Source of the DNA: Anaerobiospirillum succiniciproducens DSM 6400
GTDB lineage: Bacteria > Pseudomonadota > Gammaproteobacteria > Enterobacterales > Succinivibrionaceae
Length of the DNA: 32,173 nucleotides
Assembly: GCF_000482845.1 (NCBI RefSeq)
Contig: NZ_AXWV01000050.1
Coordinates: forward strand, 1-32,173
Direction: 5' to 3'
The notes under the pieces were generated by a model. It did no database searches, was not told the DNA's origin, and worked only from the letters and a program-made list of their open reading frames with translations. Both the position numbers and the translations under genes were made by a program. Positions 26,718 to 32,173 of this stretch are shown in pieces. Each line of letters starts with the position of its first letter. The first letter of the stretch is position 1.

Positions 26718-27476
26718 ATGTCATATGCACTTGCATCTACACGCCTGCTCATTCTGGGCATGGGAGCCTTGATCTGGCTTATCACAGGAATAATCTTATG
26801 TACTGTACGTCCAAAGCATAGGAACAATGTCTTTGTACTTACGCAAATGCTCCGCTTAGTGCAGCCGATTGTGGGGGTTAAGGTAGTAATTGACTGCGAC
26901 CTTAAGGCATTACGCAAAGAAATGCCGGCTATCTTTGTTGGCTTGCATCAGTGTGATTGGGACATTATTACTATGGCTGATCTGCCTCAGCCAGGTGTCG
27001 TTTGTGTGGGCAAAAAGAGTCTGATCTACACTCCTATTTTTGGCCTTATCTTCTTTTTATCAGGCAATATTTTAATTGACCGCGATAATCGAACTAAAGC
27101 TGCAGAAGCCTTCTTGAAGCTTGCAGATAAGATCAAAAACAAAGGCTTATCTGTATGGGTATTTCCTGAAGGATCACGCTCAGGCTATGGCCCTGTTAAG
27201 CCATTTAAAACCGGGGCTCTACATACAGCTATGCTCAGTAAGGTTAAGGTCTACCCATTTGTTACATCAACCTACACAAAACAAATTAAGCTCGGTCGTC
27301 TAAACAATGGAGAGGTTCACATTAAGCTCTTAGAGCCTATCGACGGTGCTACCTTAAATCGCCATGATATAGCAAAAGCAACTGCAGCCTTACGTGAAAA
27401 CATGATTGCGGCCATGCACGAGCTTGATCAACATGTTATGCGTCCAAATGGCTATGTTCTGCCACCAGATCGCTAA
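26718..27476 (+). CDS. plsC: 1-acyl-sn-glycerol-3-phosphate acyltransferase
   Basis: PlsC transfers a second acyl chain to lysophosphatidic acid to make phosphatidic acid, at the inner membrane. The 252-residue protein has an N-terminal hydrophobic segment (about 8-30). The acyltransferase block has HQCDWD (His-77 and Asp-82 of the H-x4-D motif, in a slightly unusual LHQ context instead of NHQ), VGKKSLIYTPIFG, SGNILIDRDNRTKA and FPEGSRSGYGPVKPFKTGA (149 onward). All of these line up with E. coli PlsC (245 residues). It follows parC in the same direction, as in enterobacteria, but a 285-bp gap suggests its own promoter. The ribosome site is weak. Confidence 0.95.
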   Translation: MSYALASTRLLILGMGALIWLITGIILCTVRPKHRNNVFVLTQMLRLVQPIVGVKVVIDCDLKALRKEMPAIFVGLHQCDWDIITMADLPQPGVVCVGKKSLIYTPIFGLIFFLSGNILIDRDNRTKAAEAFLKLADKIKNKGLSVWVFPEGSRSGYGPVKPFKTGALHTAMLSKVKVYPFVTSTYTKQIKLGRLNNGEVHIKLLEPIDGATLNRHDIAKATAALRENMIAAMHELDQHVMRPNGYVLPPDR

Positions 27477-27911
27477 GTAAGCCTTACTAGCATAAACTTC
27501 TACACACGCCCACCTCAAGAAACACCATTAGCTCAATAGGTAGAATCTACGCTAAGCTGCTGCCATTTGCCTTTTGGTGCCTATACTTTTCAACCTACCT
27601 TACTTTTAATCTTGGTGCTTTCATGGGGCACGCTAGCAAAAAGGCCATGGTCTTAGATAGGGCTTTAGATCGGCACTAATGCGTAAAAATTGGTATGCAT
27701 CAACCTAATGTGGTTATAATGTTAGGTTGTATTTAGTCCTTTCTAAAGGGATCATGGTTGAGCTAAGTACAATCTTATGCCTGTGAAACGCAATATTAGT
27801 CCTAGAGCATATAGGCTCATTGGGCGCTTCTATGCCATAGAGCATAGTACGCAGGTATAAGATTGTATTTACCCCAAGGTTTGATTCCTTGTCTAAACAC
27901 AGAGTTTTAGC
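27477..27911 (+). promoter_or_regulatory. alaS promoter and structured 5' leader
   Basis: TATAAT at 27715-27720 is a perfect -10 box with only a poor -35 (TTGGTA, 19 bases away). Initiation near 27727 gives a leader of about 185 nt. In it TACAATCTTATGCCTG (27768-27783) pairs with 27852-27867 over 16 bp with a single G-U. The 68-nt interior contains CCTA/TAGG and CTATG/CATAG hairpins. The stem ends 45 nt before the start codon. Upstream, near 27528-27546, is a short stretch resembling a tRNA D-arm, but no full tRNA can be folded. Confidence 0.55.
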
Positions 27912-30542
27912 ATGTACATGACTACAGACGAGATCCGTTCTACGTATCTCAACTACTTCAAGAGACACGGCCACGAGATCGTGCGCTCAAGCTCTCTCGT
28001 TCCATATAACGATCCAACCCTTCTGTTCACTAACGCCGGTATGAACCAGTTCAAGGACATCTACCTTGGCAAGGACAGACGCTCTTATATCAATGCCACT
28101 ACCGCTCAAAAGTGCGTACGTGCAGGTGGTAAGCAAAATGACCTCGATAACGTAGGTTATACCGCTCGTCACCACACTTTCTTTGAAATGCTCGGTAACT
28201 TCTCCTTTGGTGGCTACTTCAAGCGCGAGGCTATTACCCACGCTTGGACCTTACTGACTGAAGACTTTAAGTTACCAAAAGAGTCATTAATGGTTACTGT
28301 TTATGCCGAAGATGAAGAAGCTTACAACATCTGGCATAAAGAGATCGGTCTGCCTGCTGAGAAGATCGTTCGCATTGGTGATAACAAGGGTGGTCGTTAC
28401 AACTCTGACAACTTCTGGCAGATGGGTGACACTGGTCCTTGCGGTCCTTGCTCTGAGGTTTTCTATGACCACGGCGAGGGCATCTGGGGCGGCCCTCCAG
28501 GCTCACCTGAGGAAGATGGCGATCGTTTCATTGAGATTTGGAACATCGTGTTCATGCAGTACAACCGCTTAGCTGATGGCACTTTTGAGCCATTAGGCAA
28601 GCCAATGATCGATAACGGCTTAGGCTTAGAGCGTATTGCTGCTGTTCTGCAGGGCGTTCACTCTAACTACGATATTGATCTGTTCCGCGATCTTATCGAT
28701 ACTGCTGCTAACATCCTGAATGTTACCGACAAGTCTTCTAAGTCTCTGCGCGTAATTTCAGACCACATCCGCTCATGTGCATTCTTAATTGCAGATGGTG
28801 TTCTGCCATCTAATGAGGGTCGTGGTTACGTACTGCGCCGCATCATCCGTCGTGCCGTTCGTCATGGCCGTCTGTTAGGCGCTAAGGACGTATTCTTCTA
28901 CAAGATGGTCGCTAAGCTTGCTGAGCTGATGGGCAAGGCTTATCCAGAGCTCGTTGAGCAGCAATCATTAATCGAGCGCACCTTAAAGAAAGAAGAAGAG
29001 CAGTTCTTAAATACCTTAGACCGTGGCTTAGCTCTGCTTGACTCTGAGCTTGAAAAGCTCGGTGCTGAGCGTACTATTCCGGGTGAGGTTGCCTTTAAGC
29101 TCTACGATACCTACGGCTTCCCTGCAGATTTAACTCAGGACGTAGTTCGTGATCGTGGCTATGTAGTTGATATGGATGGCTTTGAGAGCGAGATGGAAAA
29201 GCAGCGTGCTCGCGCTAAGTCCGCCTCTAGTTTCGGCATCGACTACAACAAGGAGCTTAAGTTAAACGCTCAGACCACCTTCTCAGGCTACGATCGCACT
29301 GAAGATAACGGCAAGATCATCGCTCTGTTCAAGGGCACTGAAGAAACTGATGGCATCTTAACTGATGAGCAGGCTGTAATCGTTTTAGATAACACTCCTT
29401 TCTATGCTGAAAAGGGTGGTCAGATTGGTGATACCGGCGAGATTCGTTGCGGTAACAACCTCTTTATCGTTGAGAATACCAAGGCTGTTGGTAAGGCAAC
29501 TATTCACTTAGGCCGTGTTGAGCTAGGTGAGTTCAAGGCTGGCGACGAGTGCAAGGCCATTGTTGATGCTAAGCGTCGTAAGGCTATTGCCGCTCATCAC
29601 AGTGCTACCCACTTACTACACGCTGCCCTGCGTGAGATCTTAGGCGACCATGTCCATCAGAAGGGTTCTTCTGTAGGTCCTGACCGTCTACGCTTTGACT
29701 ACTCACATCCTCAGCCATTAACTTCCATGGAGCGTCAGCAGATTACTGCTCGTGTTAACGAGTGGATCCGCGACAACTATGAAATTAAGACTGACATCAT
29801 GGACTTAGAGGCTGCCAAGAAGTGCGGCGCTATGGCTCTGTTTGATGAGAAGTACGAAGGTGAAGTACGTGTTCTTACTATGGGCGATGCCTCTAAAGAA
29901 CTGTGCGGCGGCACCCACGCTGAGCGTACTGGTGACTTAGGCTACTTCATGATCTCCTCAGATGAGTCTATCGCATCTGGTGTTCGTCGTATTGAAGCTT
30001 TAGTTGGTGCAGCTGCTATTGAATATCAGCAGTCCTTATCACAGGCTGTTGCTCAAGCTTGCAACATCTTAAAGACTGATAACTTCTCTGTAGTAGATCG
30101 TGCTAAGTACATGATTGAGCACACCTCTTCTATCGAGCACGAGAACATGCTCTTAAAGGAGAAGCTGGTTCATCTTGAGTGCGTAAACTTCGCTCACGAA
30201 GCTACTGAGTGCAAGGGAGTTAAGGTTGTTGCTCGTAAGGTTGATGGCTACTCCATGCGCGAGCTGCGTTTAGCTGTTGATGAGCTCAAGAACACCTTAA
30301 AGACCTGTGTAGTAGTCTTAGGCTCTGTTGATGAGAAGACCGATAAGGTTAACCTCATTGCTGCAGTTTCTAAGGATATGACCGCTAAGGTTAAGGCTGG
30401 TGACTTAGTTAACGCCGTTGCTGCACACGTTGATGGCAAGGGTGGCGGCCGTCCTGACATGGCTCAGGCTGGCGGTACTAACAAGGCTGGTCTTGATGCT
30501 GCAATTGCTGCAGTAGCTCCTTTCCTTGAGCAGAACCTGTAA
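27912..30542 (+). CDS. alaS: Alanyl-tRNA synthetase
   Basis: The protein has 876 residues, identical in length to E. coli AlaS. Its catalytic core includes LFTNAGMNQFKD (motif 1/2 region), VRAGGKQNDLDNVGYTARHH, FFEMLGNFSFG and, further on, DNGLGLERIA (motif 3). The editing domain has the zinc ligands HHSATH (about 562-567) and CGGTH (about 665-669) that clear Ser- and Gly-tRNA(Ala). A C-terminal oligomerisation domain ends with GKGGGRPDMAQAGG. It attaches alanine to tRNA(Ala) by the G3-U70 pair. The ATG at 27912 has AGAG 7 bases before it; the ATG at 27918 is also possible. csrA follows as in E. coli. Confidence 0.98.
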   Translation: MYMTTDEIRSTYLNYFKRHGHEIVRSSSLVPYNDPTLLFTNAGMNQFKDIYLGKDRRSYINATTAQKCVRAGGKQNDLDNVGYTARHHTFFEMLGNFSFGGYFKREAITHAWTLLTEDFKLPKESLMVTVYAEDEEAYNIWHKEIGLPAEKIVRIGDNKGGRYNSDNFWQMGDTGPCGPCSEVFYDHGEGIWGGPPGSPEEDGDRFIEIWNIVFMQYNRLADGTFEPLGKPMIDNGLGLERIAAVLQGVHSNYDIDLFRDLIDTAANILNVTDKSSKSLRVISDHIRSCAFLIADGVLPSNEGRGYVLRRIIRRAVRHGRLLGAKDVFFYKMVAKLAELMGKAYPELVEQQSLIERTLKKEEEQFLNTLDRGLALLDSELEKLGAERTIPGEVAFKLYDTYGFPADLTQDVVRDRGYVVDMDGFESEMEKQRARAKSASSFGIDYNKELKLNAQTTFSGYDRTEDNGKIIALFKGTEETDGILTDEQAVIVLDNTPFYAEKGGQIGDTGEIRCGNNLFIVENTKAVGKATIHLGRVELGEFKAGDECKAIVDAKRRKAIAAHHSATHLLHAALREILGDHVHQKGSSVGPDRLRFDYSHPQPLTSMERQQITARVNEWIRDNYEIKTDIMDLEAAKKCGAMALFDEKYEGEVRVLTMGDASKELCGGTHAERTGDLGYFMISSDESIASGVRRIEALVGAAAIEYQQSLSQAVAQACNILKTDNFSVVDRAKYMIEHTSSIEHENMLLKEKLVHLECVNFAHEATECKGVKVVARKVDGYSMRELRLAVDELKNTLKTCVVVLGSVDEKTDKVNLIAAVSKDMTAKVKAGDLVNAVAAHVDGKGGGRPDMAQAGGTNKAGLDAAIAAVAPFLEQNL

Positions 30543-30563
30543 TAGCTTATCTACAGTTCTAAA

Positions 30564-30622
30564 AGGCTAAATTAGCCTGAGTGTAGTGCTGCACCACTTT
30601 TAGTGCCAAGTGCAGCACTACA
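30564..30622 (+). other. Two strong hairpins between alaS and csrA
   Basis: AGGCTA 30564-30569 pairs with TAGCCT (near 30573-30578). TGTAGTGCTGCAC 30582-30594 pairs perfectly with GTGCAGCACTACA 30610-30622 (13 bp), and its loop carries a further CACT/AGTG pair. There is no T-tract, so it is not a typical terminator. It may mark the 3' end of the alaS message or a processing site in an alaS-csrA transcript. Confidence 0.6.
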
Positions 30623-30670
30623 TATAAAACTACAGTCTGTAACTTAAGCTTCATTAAGTGTAACGACTAT

Positions 30671-30709
30671 AGAACAGGAGCCGTATATGCAAATATACGG
30701 ATGCTTTCG
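30671..30709 (+). promoter_or_regulatory. csrA translation control region: hairpin between ribosome site and start, two CsrA-type GGA sites
   Basis: AGGAG (30676-30680) is followed immediately by CCGTATA-TGCAAA-TATACGG (30681-30700), a perfect 7-bp hairpin, then ATGCTTTCG and the csrA start ATG at 30710. Linear spacing from AGGAG to the start is 29 bases; with the hairpin folded only 9 bases separate them. ACAGGAG (30674-30680) and TACGGATG (30696-30703) both resemble the CsrA target consensus RUACARGGAUGU, with GGA cores 22 nt apart. This suggests autoregulation by CsrA binding across the hairpin. CGGA at 30698-30701 could alternatively act as a weak ribosome site. Confidence 0.6.
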
Positions 30710-30901
30710 ATGCTTGTAATCTCACGACGTAAAGACGAGAAAGTACGTATCGGCAAAGACATTTATGTCACTGTAGTTGAGATACGTTCAGGACAGGTTC
30801 GCCTAGGAATTGAGGCTCCTGATGACTGCCGCATTGTGCGAGATGGTCGCGACAATGAGGAAGACTTTCTTGTCGACTATGATCAAGATTACAACTCATA
30901 A
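30710..30901 (+). CDS. csrA: Carbon storage regulator CsrA
   Basis: CsrA is a dimeric RNA-binding protein that controls translation and stability of many messages through GGA motifs. The 63-residue protein starts MLVISRRKDEKVRIG, matching the CsrA beta-1 strand with the RNA-contacting L4-x-R6-R7 region. It keeps the core GQVRLGIEAPDD and an Arg near position 44 (IVRDGR). The C-terminal part is acidic (NEEDFLVDYDQDYNS), unlike E. coli CsrA. An in-frame ATG three codons earlier (30701) exists, but the family N-terminus begins at 30710. Its position between alaS and tRNA-Ser is conserved in gammaproteobacteria. Confidence 0.95.
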   Translation: MLVISRRKDEKVRIGKDIYVTVVEIRSGQVRLGIEAPDDCRIVRDGRDNEEDFLVDYDQDYNS

Positions 30902-30906
30902 GCTAG

Positions 30907-30934
30907 AGGCAGTCTATAGACTGCCTTATTTTTT
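30907..30934 (+). terminator. Intrinsic terminator of csrA
   Basis: AGGCAGTC 30907-30914 and GACTGCCT 30919-30926 form an 8-bp stem with loop TATA, followed by TATTTTTT. Confidence 0.92.
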
Positions 30935-30950
30935 GCCTGCTTGTAAAAAA

Positions 30951-31082
30951 AGTCCCCCTCAAATCTAGCTTAAAACCATCAAAAGCTCACCTCAGCTCTA
31001 GCTTACGGCCATTAAAACTCCTCATCTACTCTATATTAAGACAATTAAGAGTCCCCATCTCTCGAGTTTATGACCATTGCTT
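30951..31082. repeat. Four degenerate 33-bp tandem repeats after csrA
   Basis: Units lie at 30951-30983, 30984-31016, 31017-31049 and 31050-31082. They share the pattern AG(T/C)(C/T)C-C-C-TC at the start, CTCTAGCTTA in the middle and CCATTAAA at the end. They abut without spacers, so this is not a CRISPR array. The unit length is a multiple of three, but no open frame with a ribosome site runs through them. Confidence 0.7.
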
Positions 31083-31413
31083 GGCACAAGCTCTACTTTC
31101 ACGCATCTACTGATATATTCCACCTCAACTAGATCATCTAGGCTTTAACAAACCTCTATCTTGTTTGAGGCACTAATGATTTGCGCTCTTAAATGCATGC
31201 TCATATGTATAAAGCATTATTAGAATCTCTTAGCACCATCAGGCAATATGGCCATAAGACCAACCAAAGACACTGGTTTTAAGGCCATCATTAACTCTGG
31301 ATACTTGCCTAGATGAATTTGATCTTTAGCTTACCACCTTGCCACGAAAAGCATATATAAGGTGTTTGTTAAACGTGCAAGTGAAGCATATGAAAAAACT
31401 TGCTATCAAATGC
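31083..31413. other. Non-coding stretch before tRNA-Ser
   Basis: I see no gene, repeat or clear signal in this AT-rich stretch. Confidence 0.5.
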
Positions 31414-31442
31414 TTGACAAGGATAGCTAAAAGCCTGATAAT
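31414..31442 (+). promoter_or_regulatory. Strong promoter of tRNA-Ser
   Basis: A consensus -35 TTGACA (31414-31419) and GATAAT (31437-31442) are 17 bases apart. They are followed by the GC-rich discriminator GCGCGC, a pattern known from stable-RNA promoters under stringent control. Confidence 0.9.
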
Positions 31443-31458
31443 GCGCGCACACCGTTGC

Positions 31459-31552
31459 GGAGAGATGACCGAGAGGCTGAAGGTACTCCCCTGCTAAGGG
31501 AGCATACGACCAAAAAGTTGTATCGAGGGTTCGAATCCCTTTCTCTCCGCCA
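31459..31552 (+). tRNA. serV: tRNA-Ser, anticodon GCU
   Basis: The 94-nt gene starts GGAGAGA, paired with TCTCTCC at the 3' end, with discriminator G and an encoded CCA (31550-31552). The anticodon GCT lies at 31493-31495 in loop CTGCTAA. The long variable arm (GCATACGACC to GTTGTATC) is typical of serine tRNAs. The T-loop is TTCGAAT. It sits after csrA as serV does in E. coli. Confidence 0.97.
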
Positions 31553-31567
31553 CCGTGATAAAAAATG

Positions 31568-31591
31568 AACAGCACTTGATGCTGTTTTTTT
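31568..31591 (+). terminator. Intrinsic terminator of tRNA-Ser
   Basis: AACAGCA 31568-31574 pairs with TGCTGTT 31580-31586 around loop CTTGA and is followed by a T-run. It separates the serine tRNA transcript from the arginine tRNA, which has its own promoter. Confidence 0.9.
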
Positions 31592-32009
31592 ATATCCTCA
31601 TGTTGTATCTATGCAACATTAAACACCCACATATTTATCTTGTTTAGATAATCGATCTCACGCTTACAAACAATTCCCTCCTGCCTTACTACTATCTATT
31701 CACCTAAGCCTTTAGTGCCCAAACAACGCACTTTCTAGGCAAATGTTTGTACCTTGTTTTAATGCCAAACTTATCGCATGCCAGTGCATGCATGATCATA
31801 TATGCATGAATGTGAGTGAGTGAGTGAGTGAGTGAGTGAGTGAGTGAGTGAGTGAGTAAGTGCATAGCTATGTGGGGTCTTACTGCAGCTATGGCTTTTT
31901 CAACATAGATAACCATCAAACTAGCTGTAAAAAATCCGCATAAGGATCCCATATGCAAGCCTTTTACACAGACAAGATGAAAAATCCTTTAAATTTTTGT
32001 GAAAATTGC
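31592..32009. other. Non-coding stretch between the two tRNA genes with a GTGA microsatellite
   Basis: Apart from the tetranucleotide repeat at 31812-31857, I see no gene or signal. An 84-codon minus-strand open frame crosses the repeat (reading it as repeated Ser-Leu-Thr-His), but it has no ribosome site and no recognisable domain. Confidence 0.5.
31812..31857. repeat. GTGA tetranucleotide microsatellite, about 11.5 copies
   Basis: Forty-six bases are a perfect run of GTGA units between tRNA-Ser and tRNA-Arg. Such runs change copy number by slipped-strand mispairing. It ends about 150 bases upstream of the tRNA-Arg -35 box. Confidence 0.97.
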
Positions 32010-32037
32010 TTGCCACTTCAAATTATTTTGCTATAAT
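32010..32037 (+). promoter_or_regulatory. Promoter of tRNA-Arg
   Basis: TTGCCA (32010-32015) and TATAAT (32032-32037) are 16 bases apart, with an extended TG before the -10 and a GC-containing discriminator. The 5' leader of the precursor has a 7-bp hairpin, CACTTGA 32044-32050 with TCAAGTG 32065-32071. Confidence 0.88.
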
Positions 32038-32079
32038 GAGCGCCACTTGATGAGCACAAGCCTGTCAAGTGACAATCAC

Positions 32080-32156
32080 GCACCCGTAGCTCAGCTGGAT
32101 AGAGTAATCGGCTACGAACCGATCGGTCAGGAGTTCGAATCTCTTCGGGTGCGCCA
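32080..32156 (+). tRNA. argV: tRNA-Arg, anticodon ACG
   Basis: The 77-nt gene has acceptor arms GCACCCG and CGGGTGC, discriminator G and an encoded CCA (32154-32156). The anticodon ACG is at 32114-32116 in loop CTACGAA, and would be read as ICG after deamination. The T-loop is TTCGAAT. E. coli has tRNA-Arg(ACG) genes at the same place after serV. Confidence 0.97.
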
Positions 32157-32173
32157 CTTAATCTTGTCACTAA

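Noticed and set aside
27526..27600. Stretch resembling a tRNA D-arm (TTAGCTCAATAGGTAGA)
   Set aside because: No T-arm with TTCGAAT, no matching acceptor stem and no clear anticodon stem can be found, so it is not a tRNA gene.
30951..31082. Possible CRISPR array (33-bp repeats)
   Set aside because: The units are degenerate and directly abut, with no unique spacers; no cas genes are in the window.
31704..31958. Minus-strand frame of 84 codons reading the microsatellite as a Ser-Leu-Thr-His repeat
   Set aside because: Tetranucleotide runs stay open in several frames by chance; there is no ribosome site, signal or domain.

Overview
The window looks like a chromosomal segment of a moderately AT-rich gammaproteobacterium. 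The Rho, ribosomal, ParC, AlaS and alpha-subunit proteins are closest to the E. coli versions I remember. Two E. coli-like gene orders are kept: parC-plsC, and alaS-csrA-tRNA-Ser(GCU)-tRNA-Arg(ACG). I cannot name the genus. An anaerobic host-associated lineage such as Succinivibrionaceae is only a guess.

Layout: positions 1-340 hold the 3' end of a TnpB (IS200/IS605-type) gene and its structured right end. Next come a family-9 glycosyltransferase (519-1826), a bidirectional terminator, a 35-bp tandem repeat and rho on the minus strand (2092-3357) with an attenuator-like leader. A 1.3-kb non-coding stretch precedes a large MscK/MscM-type mechanosensitive channel (4725-8348). On the minus strand follow a glycosyltransferase-4/polysaccharide-deacetylase fusion and a Bcr/CflA-type exporter. 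A C-terminally anchored protein of unknown function (12709-13869) is followed by a non-coding stretch carrying a 144-bp MITE-like element with an 8-bp target duplication. The alpha operon (rpsM-rpsK-rpsD-rpoA-rplQ) comes next with an S4-type leader but no spc operon upstream. It is followed by a terminator, a hairpin-rich gap and a second full-length rpoA. The rest is an AAA ATPase, a small acidic protein, a second GT9 enzyme and an L,D-transpeptidase on the minus strand, then parC, plsC, alaS, csrA, tRNA-Ser and tRNA-Arg.

The most striking feature is the pair of alpha-subunit genes. Their C-terminal domains differ at only 5 of 68 positions, but their N-terminal assembly domains have decayed in complementary ways. 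The operon copy has lost the beta-binding residues (R44-R45 of E. coli become S-D) and keeps the beta'-facing VEQRTDLD segment. The distal copy keeps the RR motif and the beta-facing loop and has lost the beta'-facing segment. This predicts an RNA polymerase with an obligate alpha1/alpha2 heterodimer, comparable to the situation known in Francisella.

Several housekeeping genes carry unusual leaders. csrA has a perfect hairpin between its Shine-Dalgarno and its start codon, flanked by two CsrA-type GGA sites. alaS has a 16-bp stem leader. rho has a terminator-like hairpin with a U-tract upstream of its start. Non-coding stretches are rich in inverted repeats, degenerate 33- and 35-bp tandem repeats and a GTGA microsatellite.
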